Positions 55,772 through 64,000 of a stretch of DNA of 64,000 nucleotides are shown here, piece by piece (the first letter of the stretch is position 1; each line of letters begins with the position of its first letter). The notes beneath the pieces were generated by a model. The model saw only the letters and a list, made by a program, of their open reading frames with translations. It had not been told where the DNA came from and ran no database searches. Source of the stretch: Chlorella sorokiniana (lineage: Eukaryota; Chlorophyta; Trebouxiophyceae; Chlorellales; Chlorellaceae); the NCBI GenBank assembly GCA_025917655.1, contig CP084612.1:372001-436000 (forward strand), written 5' to 3'. The position numbers and the translations under genes are program-made.

Positions 55772-58072
55772 CATGATTGCCGTGCATGCGGGGGCGGGTT
55801 ATCATTCTCCCGCTCTTGAGACTGCCTACAAGCGAGGTGATCGCCGTCTCGTGCACTCCTCCGGCCACTCAAGTCTCCACATCGCTCACGTTCGTTGTAC
55901 AAATCAAGATGAGTTCACTGCTGTTGCATCCTGATGCCCGCAGACCTGGCAGCGGCCTGCCGGGCAGCGGCGGCTGCGCTTGCTGACGGCGGCGACGCAC
56001 TGGCGGCTGTGACTGCGGCCATCCGCTTGTTGGAGGTGCGCTGCCCGCCAGCAGGGATCAGTAGTGCTGTGGCTGGCAAGCGTGCGTTCAATTATCGGCA
56101 GCCACGTGCAGGGCACGCTGGCACCCCCACGCACCAGGCGGCTGCGTCCTGCGCCGCGCCCGCGACGGTACGACTAATGCGGTATGCTGGCCCTGCCTTG
56201 CAGGACAGCCCCCACTGCAACGCAGGTCACGGCTCCAACCTGTCCTTCAACGGGCACGTGGAGTGCGATGCGAGCGTGATGGATGGGGACGGCACGTTTG
56301 GGGCTGTGGCGGCGGCGCCGGGTGGGCCGCCTGCAGCTGGGGAGGGGGCCCACGAGCGCAGCAGGGCGGGGGCCATCCTGCGCCGCTCTGCAGCCAGGCC
56401 CAGCGTTTTCCCACAAGCGCTGCTGCGCTGCTGCGCTGCGGCGGCCCCTGCAGGCATCAGGCACCCAGTGGAGGCGGCGGCGCTGCTGGCGAGGGAGAGC
56501 CGCCAGCCGCTGGCTCACGGACGCGTGCGCCCCATGTGAGAGGCTGCCCGCCCCCTAACAGGCTCTTCCCCCTTGCCCACTCGATGCATTCGCGTCAAGC
56601 TGCTCGGTTGGATGCTATGCATTCCAGGCAGCCTCGGAGCGTAGTCAGACCGCGCTGCAGCACGCCGCGCAACTCCTGCGCTGCAACGTGGCGGGTCGTT
56701 GAGTGCGTGCCTGCCCCTGGCCCCTGGATCCTGGCCCCGCAGCATGCTTGCAGGAGACCGGGCCCGCGAGTGGGCGCTGTCCCGGGGGCTGCCTGCGGCA
56801 GCCGCTGCAGCGCAGGCGGACACGATGCATGTGACGGCGGCCGCGGAGAGGCGGTGGCGCAAGTACCGCCGCATCGTGGACGGCAGCGGAGCGGCGGCCC
56901 GTCGAGCGGCGGCTGCAGCAGCGGCGGCGACGAGGGCGAGGCTCTGCCAGCTGGCGGGCCTGCAGAGGACGGTGAGGCGGGCGGGGCGGCCGCCTCCCGC
57001 CCCGCCAAGCGCAGCAGGGCCCGGAGCCCCAGCAGGGCACAGCAGGCGCAGCAGGCACAGCAGGCACAACAGGGGCAGCGCGGGAACAGAGCACTCCCCT
57101 GAATCGCCAGGCGGCGGGCAGGGGGCCAGCGGGTGCCTCTACGACACCGTCGGCTGCGTGGTGCTGTCGTCGGGCGGGCACGTGGCGGCTGGGGTCAGCA
57201 GCGGCGGCATCGCCCTCAAGCAGGAGGGGCGGGTGGGCGAGGCGGCGCTGTACGGCGCCGGCTGCTGGTCGCAGCAAGGGGGCGAGGCGCGCAGCAGGAG
57301 GAGGAGGGCGAGGGGGAGGAGGCGGAGGAGGGGCAGAGCGCGGCGGTCCCGGAGCGGCGGCGGGCACGGCAGGCGGGCGGCGCTGCAGCGCGGAGCGACG
57401 GCGCAGCGTGCTGCCCTGCTGTGGCGTGCAGCGTGACCGGGGTGGGGGAGCACGTCATGCGCCACCTCCTGGCACGCGAGTGCTGCCTGGCGGCGGCGGC
57501 GGCGGCGGAGGGCGAGCCCGCGGCGGCGGCCCCGCGGCGGCAGAAGACTGCGGCGGGGGCGGAGGGGGTGCCGCTGGCGCAGCTCGCGGCGGGGTTGCTG
57601 CGCCGCACGGTGCTGCGGGGGCCGCCCCCATCGACTGCGGGCTGCTTTGCTTGAGAGCGCAGCAGATGGATGAGGGGAGCGAGGTGGAGGGCGGCAGCGG
57701 GAAGGATGCCGCCGAGGAGGAGGAGGGGCGCCCAGACGAGGCGGAGGGCGGCAGCAGCAGCGGCGCGGCAGGGGGCGCGCTGGCAGCTGCCGGCCATGCG
57801 CAGCGCCGCGCAGCCGCTGCCGTGCCGCCTGGCCAGCCGCTGCCGTTGATTCAACGGCGGCGGCGGCGGTGCGCGGTCGAGGTGGCGGCGGCTCACAGCG
57901 CGCACAGCATGGCGATCGGCCACCTGACGCTGCAGGGCGCGGGCTGGGCAGGCGGGTCCAAGCGGGCGCCCTACTGTGCGGGTGCTGCGCCGCGCGGCCG
58001 ACTGCACCGGGCGGGCGCCGCCAGTGCAAACATACATGCACGGCGCCGCGGTGTGGCTCCAGGATTGACATG
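55772..58072 (+). CDS. taspase-1-like threonine endopeptidase (Ntn hydrolase)
   Basis: Taspase 1 and type-2 asparaginases are autoprocessed Ntn hydrolases with a Thr nucleophile. The alpha part reads [40 protein letters not shown] with [31 protein letters not shown] with [28 protein letters not shown], and [17 protein letters not shown]. The beta part begins [20 protein letters not shown]; the Thr in DTVG is the expected cleavage site and nucleophile. It continues [52 protein letters not shown] and [20 protein letters not shown]. The NAGxGSNL and ECDASxMDG motifs favour taspase 1 over asparaginase. Long Ala/Glu/Arg insertions are present. Frame shifts are needed near 56420, 57310 and 57625. 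The 3' end is uncertain: stops at about 58070 or 58199 depend on frame. Confidence 0.72.
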
Positions 58073-58418
58073 GCTGCCTGCTGCCAACGGCTCTCAGAAC
58101 CAATGGGTGCATGGGCGACTGTCAACCCCGTTGCCGATGCTCGACCTTCCAGTTGCATGCATTCAGACACTGTCAGTCACGCTGCCGACGCGGCACTAGC
58201 AGGCACACCTTGGCGACCGGAAAGCCAGGGGCTTGCGCACACAAGCTTTGATGGACCTGTCACTTACTTGACTGGCCTAGAAGGCCGGGGCATGCGTTCG
58301 ATACAGGAGGTAATTGCGCATGGGCTTTTAGGTCATCATCCCAGCTGGCGTGGTCAGCCTGCCCACTTTTAAGCGGGGGCACTGATCATGCAGTTCATTT
58401 GTCTCTCGAAACAATCTC
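58073..58418. other. intergenic region
   Basis: Between the taspase-like gene and the first WrbA gene. Nothing specific was recognised. Confidence 0.35.
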
Positions 58419-60233
58419 ATGGGCAAAGGTGCCGGTAACTGCTTCTCCAGCGCTCCCGATCAGCCTGCCTCCGCCCCCAAGCCCACTGCCACCGTCGCCC
58501 CTGCCCCCAAGCCCGTTCCCGTAGCCCAGAAGCTCGTGTCGTCTGGCAACATGGTCAAGATCGCAGTGATCTACTACAGCAGTGAGTGCGCCTGAGGGTT
58601 GTTCTGTGCCATCCAGGGGGCGGGCGCGATGCACCACCATTACCGCGGGGCACGGCGCGATCCTGATGCGCGGGAGGCCGATCTACGCCATGCGCTACCC
58701 TGCCGGATGGCGCTTGGTTCGCATCCAGGGGTTCACGCCGCCGCTGGCGCTCCCGCCGCTGCCTTGCGAGCTGTCAACGATTACGCATCCCCCTTTTTTA
58801 CGCCCCTTCAGCTTATGGCCACGTGAAGACGCTGGCTGAGAAGGTCAAGGAGGGCGTGGACAGCGTGGAGGGCGCAGAGGCCACCATCTTCCAGGTCAGG
58901 CTGCTGGCGGCGGGCAGCGTTGCCCCGCCCCTCCCGCAGTCCCCGCCCTTTCCCCCGAGTCGCCCCGTCCCCTGAGCGCCTGCACACGCTAATCAGCTTC
59001 ACGGCAATTCCTCTGCACTGCTCAGCCCTTGCCCCCAGCCCCCTTGACCGTCCCGCCTTGGCCTGCTGCTCCCCAGCCTCACCATGCCCCCGCTCTTCCC
59101 CCTCTTTCCCGGTTTTCCCAGGTGCCCGAGACGCTGCCCGCCGAGGTGCTGGAGAAGATGCACGCGCCCCCAAGGCGGACCACCCCATCATCACCCCGAG
59201 CAGCTCAAGGAGTTCGACGGCTTCCTGTTTGGCGTGCCCACCCGGTGAGGCTTGCTGCAGGCCGTGTGCGTGGGGGTCGGCAGCGAGCGAAACGCTGCTC
59301 CAGCGGGCGGCGGCTTGTCCACCGCTTCACAGCTCCTCACCGCTGCGCTGCCTGGGCAGCACATGCACCGCAACCGCACCCGCGCTGCTGTCCCACGCAT
59401 CGCTGCCCCCCTCTCGCCTTGCTCTGCTTCTTTCCGGTTCGCCCACCCTTCCTCCTTCCCTTGTCTGCGCCCCCTCCCCCCCAGCTTCGGCATGATGGCC
59501 TCCCAGATGAAGGCCTTCTTCGACGCCACGGGCGGCCTGTGGCAGGCCGGCTCCCTGGTGGGCAAGCCGGCGGGCGTGTTTGTGTCGGTGGGCACCCAGG
59601 GCGGCGGCACCGAGACCACGGCGCTCACCACCATCACCCAGTTCACCCACCACGGCCTCATCTTCGTGCCTGTGGGCTACTCCTTTGGTGAGTGGGTGGA
59701 GGCGGGTGGGTGTGGTGGTGATTGGGGGGCAGGAAGGGGGCGGGGGCTGCAGCGGTACTGGAGCGGTACTGTCCTTTGAGCGAGCTAGCTCCGGATCGGC
59801 GGGGGTGCGCTGGAACAGTTGAGGGGGCAGGAATCGCACTCGCCCCAGGCGGCTCGGCGGCCGATGCAGCCCTGCGGCTGCTCACCCGCCCGCTGCGTGC
59901 GCTGCGCTGCAGGCGGCGGCATGTTTGGTGTGGACGAGGTGCGCGGCGGGTCGCCCTACGGCGCCGGCACCTACGCGGGTGCCACCGGCGCCCGCCAGCC
60001 CTCCGAGGTTGAGCTGGAGACGGCGGTGCACCAGGTGGGGGCAGGAGGGGCAAGTGAGAGGCAGTTTGCAGCGGCCGCTGGGGAGAAGCAGCCTGTTGTT
60101 GTGCACGCATGCAGCCGAGGCTTCGCGCGCTGCCGGCGCCGCTCGGAGCTTGGTTGGTGCTGACGTCGCTGCCGCCTTGTCTTTTGTGTAGGGCAAGTAC
60201 TTTGCGGGCGTGGCCAAGAAGCTGGCTGCATGA
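58419..60233 (+). CDS. WrbA-type NAD(P)H:quinone oxidoreductase, paralogue 1
   Basis: WrbA/FQR1-type enzymes bind FMN in a flavodoxin fold and reduce quinones by two electrons. Six exons: MGKGAGNCFSSAPDQ with an Ala/Pro linker and MVKIAVIYYSS; AYGHVKTLAEKVKEGVDSVE with ATIFQ; VPETLPAEVLEKMHAPP then EQLKEFDGFLFGVPTR; FGMMASQMKAFFDATGGLWQ with AGVFVSVGTQGGGTETTALT and LIFVPVGYSFG; GGMFGVDEVRGGSPYGAGTY with VELETAVHQ; GKYFAGVAKKLAA. The phosphate loop SAYGH and the GTQGGG segment are as expected. The N-terminal MGxxxxC extension may be acylated, suggesting membrane association. Two C-run shortfalls, near 59168 and 59198, interrupt the frame between HAPP and EQLKEF. Confidence 0.9.
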
Positions 60234-60685
60234 GTGCCTACAGCTGGCCAGCCGTGACTCGAGAAAGCGGCAGTGGCAGCCGCCCAACCCCTTCCCTGAA
60301 CTGCCATTTCGAAGCCCAGAGCCCCCATTTCGAAGCCCAGAGCCCCCGCATTGCTATGGATTTTGTACCTCACTGCAGCCCTGTAACAAACTCAAGACTT
60401 CATTGAGCAAATGCATCGCAAAAGCCAGCAGATTGTGGGCTTTACGCTTTACACCACAAGGAGTGGCTGTAAAACTCAAGGCAATGCACAGCAACAAGAT
60501 CTATCGGTGCTGTAGTTGCAGCTACTGTTGGCAATATGACCAGGCATGCATTGGCAGATTGGCAGGAAGATGAGGCGATGGGAAGCCTCCTGGAGATGGG
60601 TGTCATTCATTCTGAACGCTCATCAGCTGCCACGCTGACTTGGAGGCAGTGCTGTGCCATGCAGCTGCCAGCAGCGGCGGGACGT
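60234..60685. other. spacer between convergent genes
   Basis: Holds two 3' UTRs. CATTTCGAAGCCCAGAGCCC occurs twice in tandem near 60304-60345. No gene was recognised. Confidence 0.4.
60382..60386 (+). terminator. TGTAA polyadenylation signal of WrbA paralogue 1
   Basis: TGTAA lies about 150 bases after the stop codon. Confidence 0.5.
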
Positions 60686-63027
60686 TCACTCGATGTCGAC
60701 GGCCGGCTTCTTCACCACCTTGGCAGAGTACAGCCCTGCAGGGCGGGGGGTTGCACCGTGAGCGCAGGAAGCTGTGCAGGCATGGACCTCGGGAAGGCGG
60801 CAAGCAGGCAACAGAGAAGGTGACGCCGGGCCGAGCGCAAGCTGGGAGCGCGAGCATGGGCGGGAGCCGACCGACGCACGGCTTATGCCCCTCTGCCCGC
60901 GTGGGCACCACTTGCGAGCAAGCTGCCCGGTGCTGGGCGCAGGCTCCTCAGGCCCCTGTTCACACCCACCAACCCACCCACGCCCTTTCTTGAACAAACC
61001 CTCAATCGAGCACCGGGCTGCTTGCCTGGTGCTTGGCGTAGGCGAGCTCGGTGGGGGAGGGCTGGCGCGAGCCGTCGGCGCCCGCAAAACGTGCCGGCGC
61101 CCCACGCGCTGCCGCCGCGCACCTCCTCCAGGCTGAAGCATGTTGGGGCCAAGTGAGTAGCCCATGGGCACGTAGATCATGCCTGGGGAGCGGGAGCAAA
61201 CAGACGAGACTGGGTTGCAGTGCAGAGCAGGTGGGACTGGGGTGAGAGGGGAAAGTGGGGGGACGGTTCCCCGGGGGCCCGCGGTGGCGCTGCCTGTGCT
61301 GGGCGTGGCGTGTGTCGGCATGTTCCATGGCACTGCAGTGCCGGGGCATGTTTCGCGGCGCTGCTCCCCAGCAGCCTTTGTGGCCAGCAGCCGGCCACCT
61401 CCCACCCACACACGTGTGCAAACACACACGCACACCTCCCCCTCTGCCCCCTGACCTACACGCTTCCCGCCCCCGGGCCCCACCGTGGTGCACAAAGGTG
61501 CTGAGGGAGGTGAGGATCGTCATCTCCTGGCCCCCGCCCTGCGGGAGGGTGGGTGGGTGGGTGGCAGTTGGAGGGTGGTTGGCAAAGGGCGACGATTGGC
61601 GGTGTGCATCACCAGGGCGGCATCGACGCATCGACGCACGCAGTCAGCAGAGATCCTGCCACGGTGCTGCCGGGACGCGAAGGGTGGCCCCGGCGCACAG
61701 ATCCTGCGGTTGGTCCCACCCCTTGGGCAGGTATCATGCTGCACAGCTGGTCGGCGAATGCAGCAGCAGCTGCCCGCAAGCCATACACACCTCAAGCCAA
61801 ACAGGGCGGTGTGTCGCTGCAAAACACAACGCGCCGGGGCCCACCTGCGTCCCGGTGGAGCAGAAGGCCGACACCGGCTTGCCCAGCAGCGCGCCCTTGG
61901 CCCACAGCCCGCCCGTCGCGTCCCACAGCGCCCGCACCTGCGACGCGGCAAAGGGCAGCAACCGGGAAATCGCCACGTCGGTGAATTTCTTAATCTCCGA
62001 TACATTGTTGGCATGAGGCCTTTTCGTCGTTGTCAGGCAGCGGAGCTGCATCAGCAGGGCTGCAGAAAGGCTTGCACTCGCTGGAGGCGGGAGCTGTGAG
62101 GGGCAGGCAGGCAAGGCCAGCTACGTGAGGACCAGCAATGGGGCGTGCTGCGGCTGGTCTGGGCGGGCACGGCGCCGTAGCGGGTGGGTATCTGCAGAGA
62201 GCAGCGGCAAGCAGCGCTTGGAAGCCTGTCGCGTGCACCGCAACGTGTTGCCGGCCACGCACACTGTATCGCCGGAACTCCCAGCAGCACTGCCGTCCCC
62301 GGTCTTGCTCGCTGGGATCCCCAGACTTGTAGGATGGAAGCGTGCTGCACCCGCAGCACATCGCACCCCGAAGACCAGGCCGTCAAACTGGGGCAGCTCC
62401 TCAGCGGTGATGACCGGGTCGTCGCTGCTGGGGGCTGCCCGGATCTTCTCCAGGATCTCGGGGGCAGCGTCTCGGCCACCTGCGGCGCGGCGCGCGGGCG
62501 GCGCAGTGCGCGGCAGCAGGTGCACGCCCTGCTCCTGTCTTCGGACATTGTGCGGGTGCTTGGTTGCCGGTTGTCGCATGCCGCAGGTACGGGAGGCTGT
62601 TTTTAGAGAGAAGGGTCGCTGCCGAGGAGACGCGGGGGAAGCATGGCGGGCGCTGGGTGGCATCGACACTTCCGCGAGCAGCAGCGGTTAGGGCTCGCCT
62701 GGTACATGATTGCCTCACACCCCTCCACGCTGTTGATCCCCTCCAGCACTTGCTGCAGGGGCAGGGAGGGCGCGGGCAGGGGGCCGCTCGCAGAAGGTTC
62801 TGACAAGGACAGCCACGGCAAGCGGGCGGCGGCAGCGGGCGGCAGCGCACCAAGAGGCCTTGGACCCCCTGGCAAGCGCTTCACTGCGCCGCTCATGGAC
62901 CACATGCTGCCCGACCAGCATCCGAAGCGCAAGCAAACGGGGCGAGCCGGGGGGGGTTCACCCAGGGTTCACCTTGGCCATCTGGCGAATGTGAGTAGTA
63001 CACGATGGTAATGCGCACAGGAGCCAT
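60686..63027 (-). CDS. WrbA-type quinone oxidoreductase, paralogue 2, damaged first exon
   Basis: A leftward paralogue of the flanking WrbA genes. Exon 1 reads MAPVRITIVYYS and then lacks 11 bases relative to paralogue 3, removing the AHG of the FMN phosphate loop and shifting the frame; HIRQMAK is still visible in another frame before a GTGAAC donor. Later exons: QVLEGINSVEGCEAIMYQAS, VAETLPPEILEKIRAAPSSD with VITAEELPQFDGLVFG, IPTRYGAVPAQ, VRALWDATGGLWAKGALLGK with PVSAFCSTGTQ, GGGQEMTILTSLSTFVHHG, GMIYVPMGYSLGPNMLQPGG, EVRGGSAWGAGTF, and LYSAKVVKKPAVDIE. The intron at 61025 has a consensus CAG|GCAAGC donor. The rest of the protein is well kept, so the gene is either recently inactivated or uses another start. 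Confidence 0.75.
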
Positions 63028-63190
63028 GTTGGCGAAGCAGGTAGGGTTCGCTATGCCGCCGCCCCTCTGTTGGCTTGGTGAAATTCCGCGGCGTCGTGAC
63101 CTGCCTCCTGCCGAGCCAACTAGACCTCGCCGTCTCATGTTTCAAGGTTTTGCAGGCCCAGAATCTGTTCTTGAGGAATTTTAAATCGAA
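63028..63190. repeat. inverted repeat, left arm of the WrbA2/WrbA3 spacer
   Basis: The reverse complement of this stretch matches 63437-63620 closely, for example GTAGGGTTCGCTATGCCGCC against GGCGGCATAGCGAACCCTAC and GCAGGCCCAGAATCTGTTCT against AGAACAGGTTCTGGGCCTGC. It continues into the first exons of both genes. Confidence 0.88.
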
Positions 63191-63436
63191 TCAGCTCAGT
63201 GTCGCAGTGCTCGTGGTCGCAGCCTGTGCATGAAGCTGCTCAAGCACATCACGCTGGTGGCCTACGCTCAGAAGCACAAGATGCCGCGCCGCCAAGGCAA
63301 GAGTGGCCACCCGGGCAAGTACACCATGGCGTGTGCCGACGCCGCCGGCCAGCAGGGCTGGTGGGCCGACGCCAAGCACCAGTTGGCGCTCCATGTGCGC
63401 TGCCCTGTGGCTCGGCCTGGCCATCCCCGATCACGA
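63191..63436 (+). other. unique insert between the inverted-repeat arms, with exon-like open frame
   Basis: The roughly 245-base centre is not shared by the arms. From 63229 it has an open frame starting MKLLKHITLVAYAQKHKMPR, then RQGKSGHPGKYTMACADAAG and QQGWWADAKHQLALHVRC, which stays open into the right arm and to the window end. The first 60 residues look less compositional than the other spurious frames here, but no family was recognised. Confidence 0.3.
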
Positions 63437-63620
63437 GCACTGAGACACCGAACCGATTCGATTCGAAATTTTTCAAGAACAGGTTCTGGGCCTGCAAAAC
63501 CTGGAAACATGAGACGGTCATGTCAGTCAGCACGGCAGCAGGCAGGTCATGACGCCGCGGATTTTCACCAAGCCAACAGGGGTGGGCGGCGGCATAGCGA
63601 ACCCTACCTGCTTCGCCAAC
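63437..63620. repeat. inverted repeat, right arm of the WrbA2/WrbA3 spacer
   Basis: Pairs with 63028-63190 and ends at the ATG of paralogue 3. The two genes therefore share the same upstream sequence in mirror image. Confidence 0.88.
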
Positions 63621-64000
63621 ATGGCTCCTCTGCGCATTGCCATCGTGTACTACAGCGCACATGGCCACATCAGGAAGATGGCGCAGGTGAGCCAGGGCCC
63701 CTTGCTCGTATCGGAGCTGAACTGCGCGTGAAACGCTGTCTGAGCAGCTGTTTGAGCAGCTTGCGTGGCATGGGGAGCATGGAGAGGTTTTGTCGTGGGT
63801 CCAAGGCTTTTTCTGGGAAGGTGCCTCTGCGGCCGCCGAGCAGGGTCCCCTGCCGCCGTCCATCCTTGTCAGCCGTCCAGCCAGGGCTGTTGCTGTATCT
63901 CTCTTGCCCCTGCAGCAAGTGCTGGAGGGGATCAACAGCGTGGAAGGGTGTGAGGCAATTATGTACCAGGCCAGTCACGCTCACCAGAGCTTGCTGCAAC
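63621..64000 (+). CDS. WrbA-type quinone oxidoreductase, paralogue 3, 3' end outside window
   Basis: Exon 1 reads MAPLRIAIVYYSAHGHIRKM then AQ with a GTGAGC donor. The SAHGHI FMN phosphate loop is whole, unlike paralogue 2. After an intron ending CCCCTGCAG near 63915, exon 2 reads QVLEGINSVEGCEAIMYQAS-HAHQSLL and runs off the window. It differs from paralogue 2 at few positions in exon 2. It is head to head with paralogue 2 across a palindromic spacer. Confidence 0.85.

Noticed and set aside
1-64000. Virus-like or LTR elements
   Set aside because: No reverse transcriptase, integrase, capsid or long terminal repeat was recognised on either strand.

Overview
This window looks like nuclear DNA of a unicellular green alga of the Chlorella type (Trebouxiophyceae). 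Reasons: it is very GC-rich; the genes are short-exon, intron-dense and packed on both strands; TGTAA polyadenylation signals follow several genes; and the protein set is plant-like (NPF transporter, CID7-like Smr protein, zinc-knuckle TIPIN, WrbA quinone reductases, plastid-type precursors). It also has EFL, the elongation-factor-like GTPase that replaces EF-1alpha in many green algae. No ribosomal RNA, convincing tRNA, CRISPR array, virus-like element or intact transposon was seen.

Layout. 0-4.4 kb: NPF/POT transporter (-), 3' end outside the window. 5.0-6.3: small plastid-type membrane protein (+). 6.7-8.8: copine-like C2-C2 protein (+). 10.0-11.2: unknown membrane protein (+). 11.8-15.6: branched-chain 2-oxoacid dehydrogenase E1 alpha (-). 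15.9-17.1: acyl-CoA-binding protein (+). 17.5-19.9: CBM20 starch-binding membrane protein (+). 20.7-23.4: an MSP-domain stretch followed by a SUMO-interacting motif and a SUMO-like domain (-). 23.4-27.5: gene-poor tract with a two-copy dispersed repeat and three foldback (hairpin) sequences. 27.5-28.8: CUE/DUF1771/Smr protein (-). 30.3-31.2: unknown conserved-looking protein (+). 31.7-33.9: ALY/REF mRNA export factor (-), divergent from TIPIN (+, 34.6-37.5). 37.8-39.4: thioredoxin-SAP-like protein (-). 39.9-42.3: EFL copy 1 (-). 43.1-47.0: AMBRA1-like WD40 protein (-), divergent from the SRP receptor alpha subunit (+, 47.5-51.8). 52.3-54.7: EFL copy 2 (+). 55.2-55.6: FMC1-like LYR protein (-). 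55.8-58.1: taspase-like protein (+). 58.4-64: three WrbA-type flavodoxin-fold quinone reductase genes (+, -, +), the last two arranged head to head as an inverted duplication.

The genes are mostly unrelated housekeeping genes: translation elongation, ER targeting, mRNA export, replication-fork protection, branched-chain amino acid catabolism and lipid carriage. The clear structure is in the duplications. There is a 2.6-kb inverted pair of EFL genes around a 9.6-kb loop, and a WrbA inverted pair around a palindromic spacer.

Two window-wide signals matter when reading the annotation. First, many conserved genes need a one-base shift, nearly always in a run of G or C, to keep the family's sequence; this looks like homopolymer error in the underlying assembly rather than mass pseudogenisation. 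Second, GC-AG introns are common, with four in the BCKDH E1 alpha gene alone. All intron-containing coordinates are spans from start to stop codon; exon edges were placed by eye from splice signals and family conservation.
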